From positions 1 to 12,766 of the forward strand of contig QKDJ01000230.1 in assembly GCA_003252145.1 (NCBI GenBank): a stretch of 12,766 nt of DNA. The letters are read 5' to 3'. This document shows positions 8,417 to 12,766 of this stretch, one piece after another (within the stretch, counting starts at the first letter, position 1; the number at the start of each line of letters is the position of its first letter). Position numbers and translations under genes: made by a program. This DNA is from Azovibrio restrictus. GTDB lineage: Bacteria > Pseudomonadota > Gammaproteobacteria > Burkholderiales > Rhodocyclaceae. Under the pieces are notes generated by a model. The model saw only the letters and a program-made list of their open reading frames with translations, searched no databases and had not been told where the DNA came from.

Positions 8417-8559
8417 GACACGCTCCCTCGCCGCAAAAAACGCAGCAAACTCAAACAAATCAGACCTGTTGAGCAAACAAGCAAAAGAGAAGGAGCCACC
8501 GAAAACGCGCGCTGCCACTTGCGCGAGGCGCCAGTTCACGAATGGAACCGACGAATCTC
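8417..8559 (-). other. DUF1631 mRNA leader and possible expression platform
   Basis: This untranslated stretch of about 143 bases links the riboswitch aptamer to the start codon. Three weak hairpins are visible on the minus strand: CGGTTC/GAACTG (8550-8532), CGCGC/GCGCG followed by CG and T4 (8525-8502), and GCTGC/GCGGC (8446-8430) just before the ribosome site. The second resembles a short intrinsic terminator, and the third could influence ribosome access. I cannot decide which, if any, is the switch, nor whether the ligand turns expression on or off. Confidence 0.4.
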
Positions 8560-8675
8560 GCCTAGCCTGGCAGTCCCGCTATCATGGAGCGCATGCCCTC
8601 GAAGCAATGCCACTCTTTAGACCGGTGATTTTGCGTCCCCATCTTTCGAAGGGTTTGCCTTGATACAGTTAGGCC
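8560..8675 (-). promoter_or_regulatory. GEMM-I / cyclic-di-GMP-I riboswitch aptamer
   Basis: The minus strand carries the conserved elements of the GEMM-I aptamer in the right order and spacing. AAGGCAAACCC (8661-8651) leads into a stem closed by a GAAA tetraloop (CCCTTC-GAAA-GATGGG, about 8653-8638, one mismatch). GGGACGCAAAA (8639-8629) follows, then CACCGGTCTAAA (8627-8616, tetraloop-receptor strand), a variable hairpin (GAG/CTC closing, inner GCAT/ATGC), and ATAGCGGGACTGCC (about 8582-8569, the opposite receptor strand with the expected ligand-contacting C). An outer GCCTA/TAGGC pairing (8674-8670 with 8564-8560) may close the fold. The region before GCAAAC is AAGG rather than the AGGG of the Vibrio Vc2 aptamer, but the base I align with Vc2 G20 is still G. 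That favours cyclic-di-GMP over cGAMP as ligand. It lies upstream of, and in the same direction as, the DUF1631 gene and downstream of the HDOD gene. No clear promoter of its own was found. Confidence 0.88.
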
Positions 8676-8721
8676 GTTTGTCTAGTTTAGGTCATTTTAA
8701 AAAAAAAAGAAGCCCTACTCA

Positions 8722-9579
8722 TCAAAAACTTAACGACGCCGCAATAGCACTCAATTCCTCGCTGGACTCTTCAAGGATCGCCGCCAGTTCAGCATCTGCC
8801 ATCACCTGAGAGGGCAAATCGCGGGTTTCCGGATTGCCCTCCATCCCCACATTGGCATCCAGAGGACTGGCAATGGGTGTCAGGCAATTGGCCAGAAACA
8901 AGGTGTCGGCAAGGTTTTTCGGCGGCAGGACGACACGCCCCTGCCACAAACCACCGACTGCCGTGGCAATTTCCTCTGGCACCGCCAAGGCTTTCAATAC
9001 CGCTGAGCCCACCAGGGCTTCGCCCCCCGTCCGCCAAGCCTTATCCACCTCTTCGTCCAAGAGTCCCGGATAAGCCTCTGCACGGGAAATCAGATAGAAC
9101 CCTCCCACCTCATGGACAATACCGGCAAACATGGCGGCGTCCGGGTTCTGACGACTCACACGCTTGGCCAGGACATAGCACAGGGCCGCCACATGGGAGG
9201 TGTGCTCCCAAAGACGGGTGGCCAGTTGCTGATGAGTGGCCGCTGGATTTGCGGCGATCTGCCGCATGATCAGTGCCGTAGACAGGGCACGGATCAGATT
9301 CAGCCCCAAGCACACGACTGCCGAACGCACGTCGGAAACCGGGTTCCCCGAGCGATTGAAGGCCACGGAATTGGCCAGGGCTACCGCCCTCGCCGCCAGC
9401 AAGGGCTCCGCCTGTACGATTTTGGCAGCCGCTTCGGAATGCATGTCCGGATCATCCAGGGCCACGCGAATCTGCAGCGCCACTTGGGTATGGGTCGAAA
9501 AAACCAGCTCGCCTTGTGTCACCTCGGCAGCCAGTCGATTCAGCGCTTCCCTATTCTTCATCGCCGTGCTCGTGTTCAT
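8722..9579 (-). CDS. HDOD domain protein
   Basis: A 285-residue protein that is almost entirely one HDOD domain, a catalytically degenerate relative of HD phosphohydrolases used in bacterial signalling, usually as a scaffold. Typical features are the N-terminal helix pair with PLLAARAVALANSVAFNR (residues 59-76), the segment VSDVRSAVVCLGLNLIRALS (81-100), W124-EHTSHVAALCYVLAKR, GIVHEVGGFYLI (153-164) where the HD pair has become H156-E157, and the late segment ALAVPEEIATAVGGLW (197-212). There is no membrane segment or partner domain. The substituted metal-binding pair argues against phosphohydrolase activity. ATG at 9579 is used; ATG at 9561 is a plausible alternative, and neither has a strong ribosome site. 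The gene lies just upstream of the riboswitch and DUF1631 on the same strand, 46 bases from the aptamer, so read-through transcription is possible. A T10 run (8708-8699, minus strand) follows its stop but without a proper hairpin. Confidence 0.85.
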   Translation of the reverse strand: MNTSTAMKNREALNRLAAEVTQGELVFSTHTQVALQIRVALDDPDMHSEAAAKIVQAEPLLAARAVALANSVAFNRSGNPVSDVRSAVVCLGLNLIRALSTALIMRQIAANPAATHQQLATRLWEHTSHVAALCYVLAKRVSRQNPDAAMFAGIVHEVGGFYLISRAEAYPGLLDEEVDKAWRTGGEALVGSAVLKALAVPEEIATAVGGLWQGRVVLPPKNLADTLFLANCLTPIASPLDANVGMEGNPETRDLPSQVMADAELAAILEESSEELSAIAASLSF

Positions 9580-9729
9580 AAGTCTTCATTGTAGTGGCCT
9601 GTTACTGGACCATGGCAGGAAAGCAGAAGTTTCCAACGAGTAGGCAACGACACTTCCCGAACAGGGGCCCAACGATACCCAGGATGACAGAACCCGGCAT
9701 GCGCTGCGAGGCATGACAGACTCAAAGAC

Positions 9730-10404
9730 TCAGCCGGTACCCAAACCCCGATCCGTCAGGGACAGTCGATTCCGGTATCTGGATTTGAGTCGGTAGAGCT
9801 GCGCAGGGCGATGAGCCTTGCCCGTTTCCATGGCCCCCTCGATAGGCTCAAGGATGTCGAATTCCTCGATTTTTCGCCGAAAGCTCACCTTGTTTACCGG
9901 CTCGCCCAGCAGGGCTTCGTAGACGGACTGCAGTTGAGGCAGGGTAAAGGTATCGCCGCAGAGATACACGGGCAGGGAGGAATAGCTGCTCTTGTTACGC
10001 ACGCGCTCCAGCGCGGCAGCAACGATCTGTTGGTGATCAAAAGGCAGGCCGGCGATGCCATCTGCAGGCACGAGTACCACTTCCGGATGCCCTGCCAGCC
10101 TGATCACTTCCGTGGGCACCAGGGCGTAATAGCAGATGGAAAGGGACCAACCTCGTGGGTCCCGTCCACGACCAGAAAACGTGGCCAGTTGCTCCAGATA
10201 GGGGCTAACGATACCGGTCTTTTCCAGCAGCACCCGCGCAGCCGCCACCTGAGTGTCCCCATCCTGGTCAGGATGGATATACCCCCCTGGCAAAGCCAGC
10301 ACACCGGGAAATGGCTCATGGTCCCGACGCAACAGAGCGACCCGGAGCTGACCATCCAACAGGGTAAGCAGGACCACGTCCACAGTGCATATGATCTCAG
10401 CCAT
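9730..10404 (-). CDS. nrtR: NrtR, Nudix-related transcriptional regulator of NAD metabolism
   Basis: A 224-residue protein in which a Nudix-fold ligand-binding domain (about 1-140) is fused to a C-terminal winged helix (about 150-208). In the Nudix box after LALPGGY (36-42), the usual REUxEExGU reads R57-V-L-L-E61-K-T-G64-I. The catalytic glutamates at positions 58 and 62 are replaced by Val and Lys, so hydrolase activity is probably lost. The C-terminal part matches NrtR: TFTLPQLQSVYEALLG (152-167), KVSFRRKI (172-179) and HRPAQLYRLK (198-207). Characterised NrtR proteins repress NAD biosynthesis genes and are released by ADP-ribose or related NAD metabolites. The gene is divergent from the nicotinamidase-pncB-nadE operon, the classic context. 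The start at 10404 fits the family N-terminus, though the ribosome site is weak. The 150-base gap to the HDOD gene holds only small repeats and no clear terminator. Confidence 0.92.
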   Translation of the reverse strand: MAEIICTVDVVLLTLLDGQLRVALLRRDHEPFPGVLALPGGYIHPDQDGDTQVAAARVLLEKTGIVSPYLEQLATFSGRGRDPRGWSLSICYYALVPTEVIRLAGHPEVVLVPADGIAGLPFDHQQIVAAALERVRNKSSYSSLPVYLCGDTFTLPQLQSVYEALLGEPVNKVSFRRKIEEFDILEPIEGAMETGKAHRPAQLYRLKSRYRNRLSLTDRGLGTG

Positions 10405-10516
10405 TGGGTCACCACAGGTTACATAAGCCCCTTAGGATAACAGGCAAGCAAACAAATTCCGGGCTTGGCCTCTTAAAAATCCGGGGTGTATCAGCGAATC
10501 CCACAAAACCGACCCT

Positions 10517-10543
10517 TACTTAGTTGCAATATTAAACAAAGTA
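10517..10543. promoter_or_regulatory. Candidate NrtR operator
   Basis: TACTTAGTT (10517-10525) and AACAAAGTA (10535-10543) form a 27-base dyad in which 8 of 9 arm positions pair, around GCAATATTA. It lies in the nrtR-pncA intergenic region and covers the -35 element of a plausible promoter for the salvage operon, so a bound repressor would block transcription. The size fits the known NrtR sites, but assignment to NrtR rests on position and symmetry. Confidence 0.6.
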
Positions 10544-10552
10544 GCCTAGGAT
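10524..10552 (+). promoter_or_regulatory. Probable sigma-70 promoter of the NAD salvage operon
   Basis: TTGCAA (10524-10529), a 17-base spacer and TAGGAT (10547-10552) each match 4 of 6 consensus positions. Transcription would begin near 10559, about 38 bases before the nicotinamidase start. The -35 element lies inside the candidate NrtR operator. Confidence 0.45.
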
Positions 10553-10596
10553 GAATCCATGCGCTGATGACAGCGCCCTTTAAACAGGAGGGCAAC

Positions 10597-11445
10597 ATGA
10601 CCCGGCAAACCATTCATCTGGTGATCATTGATCCCCAAAACGACTTTTGCGACCTGCCCGAGGCCCTGCAGAATGGACATCGACCCGCCCTGCCCGTGAC
10701 TGGCGCCCACGCTGACATGCTTCGCCTGGCCGCTCTGATTGATCAGGGCGGAGCCGGATTGACGAACATCAGCGTCACCCTGGATTCCCACCAGCGTCTG
10801 GACATCGCCCACCCCACCTTCTGGGTCCGGAGTGACGGCAGTCCGGTAGCCCCCTTCACCCAAATCCAGGCTGTCCGGGTCCGGCGCGGCGAATTCCGTC
10901 CCCGAGACGAAGCAGCCCGGGAGCGAGTCCTGAGTTATCTGGAAGCCCTGGAAGCCGCCGGGCGTTACACCCACATGATCTGGCCGGTGCACTGCGAATT
11001 GGGCAGCTGGGGGCATAACGTGCATGACGCCGTACGGGCGGCCTACAACTGCTGGGAAGAGGCTTCCGGCATCGGTGTCGCCAAAGTGATCAAGGGCACC
11101 AACCCCTGGACCGAGCATTACAGCGCCGTACGCGCCGAAGTGCCGGACCCGGCGGCGCCGGAAACCGGCAGCAATGTCGCGTTTCTCTCCAGTCTGCAGC
11201 AGGCGGATCTGATCCTGATTGCAGGTGAAGCCGGTAGTCACTGTGTCAAGGCGACTACGGAGCACATTGCCGAGGCTTTGCCCAAAGAGGCTTGGGGACG
11301 GCTGGTGCTGCTCACGGATTGCATGAGCCCGGTGAGCGGTTTCGAGACCCAGTACCAAGGTTTTATTGAGGACATGGCAGCCCGTGGCGCCCGTATTGCC
11401 CGCAGCGCGGAAATCCTTCCCGAACTGCTCGCCAACGCTGACTGA
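10597..11445 (+). CDS. pncA: Nicotinamidase (isochorismatase-fold cysteine hydrolase)
   Basis: Converts nicotinamide to nicotinate and ammonia, the first step of the deamidating NAD salvage route. The 282-residue protein has the isochorismatase-like fold. The catalytic triad is D12 (IDPQNDF), K166 (KGTNPWTEHYS) and C216 (GSHCVKAT). Metal ligands would be D63, H65 and H72 (TLDSHQRLDIAH), and WPVHCELGSWG (129-139) is the usual WPxHCxxGxxG motif. It is some 70 residues longer than E. coli PncA; the extra length lies mainly in segments around 90-125 and 140-165. The start at 10597 is chosen over the in-frame ATG at 10567 because AGGAGG sits six bases before it. It is first in the operon, 21 bases before pncB. 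That context and the NrtR-like control support nicotinamidase over other cysteine hydrolases, but substrate specificity is inferred. Confidence 0.85.
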   Translation: MTRQTIHLVIIDPQNDFCDLPEALQNGHRPALPVTGAHADMLRLAALIDQGGAGLTNISVTLDSHQRLDIAHPTFWVRSDGSPVAPFTQIQAVRVRRGEFRPRDEAARERVLSYLEALEAAGRYTHMIWPVHCELGSWGHNVHDAVRAAYNCWEEASGIGVAKVIKGTNPWTEHYSAVRAEVPDPAAPETGSNVAFLSSLQQADLILIAGEAGSHCVKATTEHIAEALPKEAWGRLVLLTDCMSPVSGFETQYQGFIEDMAARGARIARSAEILPELLANAD

Positions 11446-11466
11446 AGTCAGATCAAGGAGAACAAC

Positions 11467-12690
11467 ATGGATAACAAGCAACCCATCGTGCAGAGTCTGC
11501 TGGAAAACGATCTCTACAAATTCACCATGTGGCAGGCCCTGCTGCACAGTCATCCGGGCGCCCTGGCCGAATACACCTTTGTCTGCCGCAACACCCCCGA
11601 GTTTCCCCTGACCCAACTGAAAGCCCAGGTGGAACAGGAGCTGGATCGCCTCTGCAGCCTCAGTTTTACCCAGGAAGAACTCGATTATCTGGGGAGTCTG
11701 CGCTTCATCAAGAGCGACTTTGTGGACTTCCTCTCCGTCTTCCGCTTCCAGCGCCGTTTCATCCAGGTCAGCGAAGAGGGAGAACGGCTGAGCATCGTTG
11801 CCAAGGGCCCCATGGTGCATGTGATGGCCTTCGAAATCTTCGTGCTCTACATCGTCAATGAACTCTATTTTCGCCGTCTTGGTGATACGGATGCTGCCTT
11901 GATGGAGGCCAGGCAACGGCTGCAATCCAAGATTGCCCTGGTGCGCCGGGAAGCTGCTGACCTGGGGGGCGCCGAGCCTTTCGTGATCACCGACTTCGGC
12001 CTGCGTCGCCGCTATTCCGGAGCCTGGCATGAAGAGGTCGTACGCACCTTGGCCCGGGAGCTGCCGGAACACTTTCGCGGCACCTCCAACGTTTTCCTGG
12101 CGAAGAAGCTCAACCTTCTCCCCATTGGAACCATGGCCCACGAATATCTACAGGCCTATCAGGCTTTCGGCTTCCGTCTGCGGGATTTCCAGAAGGCCTC
12201 ACTGGAAGGCTGGGTGCAGGAATATCGGGGTGACCTGGGCATCGCCCTGACCGACGTGGTGGGTATGGACGCTTTCCTGCGCGACTTTGACCTCTATTTC
12301 GCCAAGCTCTTTGACGGTCTGCGTCATGACTCGGGGGACCCCATCGTCTGGGGTGAAAAAGCCATCGCCCACTACCATGCCTTGCGCATCGACCCTACCG
12401 CCAAACGACTGGTGTTCTCGGACGGCTTGGATGTCCCCCGGGCCATGGCGCTCTATCGGCACTTCAAGGGGCGTATCCAGACGGCCTATGGCATCGGTAC
12501 CGACTTGACCAATGACACGCCCCACAAGGCCCTCAACATCGTCATGAAGCTGATCTCCTGCAACGGCCAACCGGTCGCCAAACTCTCGGATGCGCCGGGC
12601 AAGACCTTGTGCGAAGACCAGACCTTTCTGGCCTATCTACGCCAGGTGTTTCAGCACCCTGCCGCACCGGCCCGAGGAGGTGGATCATGA
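11467..12690 (+). CDS. pncB: Nicotinate phosphoribosyltransferase
   Basis: Joins nicotinate to PRPP, with ATP hydrolysis, to give nicotinate mononucleotide. The 407-residue length is that of the bacterial PncB type. Landmarks are [17 protein letters not shown] (residues 11-27), [16 protein letters not shown] (177-192), [15 protein letters not shown] (221-235) whose H225 corresponds to the histidine phosphorylated in the Salmonella enzyme, [12 protein letters not shown] (281-292) and [10 protein letters not shown] (341-350) with the phosphate-binding region. All look intact. AAGGAG lies seven bases before the ATG. The last codons overlap the nadE start in ATGA (12687-12690), which suggests translational coupling. 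The nicotinate it uses is produced by the preceding gene. Confidence 0.97.
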   Translation: MDNKQPIVQSLLENDLYKFTMWQALLHSHPGALAEYTFVCRNTPEFPLTQLKAQVEQELDRLCSLSFTQEELDYLGSLRFIKSDFVDFLSVFRFQRRFIQVSEEGERLSIVAKGPMVHVMAFEIFVLYIVNELYFRRLGDTDAALMEARQRLQSKIALVRREAADLGGAEPFVITDFGLRRRYSGAWHEEVVRTLARELPEHFRGTSNVFLAKKLNLLPIGTMAHEYLQAYQAFGFRLRDFQKASLEGWVQEYRGDLGIALTDVVGMDAFLRDFDLYFAKLFDGLRHDSGDPIVWGEKAIAHYHALRIDPTAKRLVFSDGLDVPRAMALYRHFKGRIQTAYGIGTDLTNDTPHKALNIVMKLISCNGQPVAKLSDAPGKTLCEDQTFLAYLRQVFQHPAAPARGGGS

Positions 12691-12766
12691 GCAGCCTGAG
12701 AATCAGTCTTGCCCAGCTCAACCCCACCATCGGCGACATGAGCGGCAATGTGAGCCTGATGCTCGC
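12687..12766 (+). CDS. nadE: NAD synthetase, glutamine-dependent (first 26 codons only)
   Basis: Only the N-terminus is in the window: [18 protein letters not shown] and eight further residues, the start of the nitrilase-like glutaminase domain found in long, glutamine-dependent NadE proteins. The enzyme would amidate nicotinate adenine dinucleotide to NAD, closing the pathway begun by the two preceding genes. AGGAGG at 12675-12680 lies six bases before the ATG, which overlaps the pncB stop. A free-standing nitrilase-family amidase would start similarly, but operon context makes NadE much more likely. The gene continues beyond the window. Confidence 0.85.
   Translation, partial: MSSLRISLAQLNPTIGDMSGNVSLML

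Noticed and set aside
8417..8539. 41-residue N-terminal extension of the DUF1631 protein from ATG 8539
   Set aside because: The ATG at 8416 has a good ribosome site, and the extension lies in the leader downstream of the aptamer and looks unlike the family start.
7899..8663. 254-residue plus-strand frame covering the riboswitch
   Set aside because: Ser/Arg-rich shadow of the DUF1631 gene; the conserved RNA motifs on the other strand explain the intergenic part.
9684..9720. Direct repeat ATGACAGA (9684-9691, 9713-9720) around a CATGC/GCATG hairpin after nrtR
   Set aside because: Short, without a T-run; not enough to call a terminator or mobile-element scar.
10567..10596. Upstream ATG for the nicotinamidase gene
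   Set aside because: It would put the AGGAGG ribosome site inside the coding sequence; the ATG at 10597 is correctly spaced.
10546..12141. 531-residue open frame opposite pncA-pncB
   Set aside because: Shadow frame spanning two well-supported genes and their intergenic region; no recognisable domain.

Overview
The window reads as ordinary chromosomal DNA of a GC-rich betaproteobacterium, probably of the Rhodocyclales type (Azospira, Dechloromonas or Azoarcus relatives). This rests on the gene families (cutA-dsbD, DctA, a DUF1631 protein, an HDOD protein, an nrtR-controlled NAD salvage operon) and the uniform codon use; I could not run a taxonomic search. I see no insertion sequence, CRISPR array, tRNA, rRNA or sign of recent transfer.

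Layout from left to right. Positions 1-1555 (minus strand) hold cutA and the first two thirds of dsbD, overlapping by 7 bases. Positions 1631-3325 (plus) hold a PAS-GGDEF-EAL cyclic-di-GMP enzyme, convergent with an ABC-2/NodJ-like permease (3331-4137, minus). A small unrecognised acidic protein follows (4314-4619, plus). Positions 4620-4832 form a full sigma-54 control region: paired dyad sites, a consensus IHF site, a -24/-12 promoter and a 5'-UTR hairpin. It drives dctA (4833-6170, plus). A strong two-way terminator (6187-6220) separates dctA from a convergent DUF1631 gene (6236-8416, minus).

The most interesting element lies in the 305-base gap between the DUF1631 gene and an upstream HDOD gene (8722-9579, minus). 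On the minus strand at about 8675-8560 it carries the conserved core of a GEMM-I (cyclic-di-GMP-I) riboswitch aptamer, followed by a leader of roughly 145 bases to the DUF1631 start. The DUF1631 gene is therefore a probable cyclic-di-GMP effector gene. Its C-terminal segment could be a small beta-barrel, and the window also encodes a cyclic-di-GMP synthase/phosphodiesterase-type protein and an HDOD protein, a family often found in signalling networks.

The right end (9730-12766) is an NAD salvage locus. A divergent NrtR-type Nudix regulator with a degenerate Nudix box faces a nicotinamidase, a nicotinate phosphoribosyltransferase and the start of NAD synthetase. A dyad in the shared intergenic region overlaps a plausible promoter and is the likely NrtR operator. 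Together these genes convert nicotinamide to nicotinate, then to its mononucleotide, and onward to NAD, under feedback from an NAD-derived ligand.
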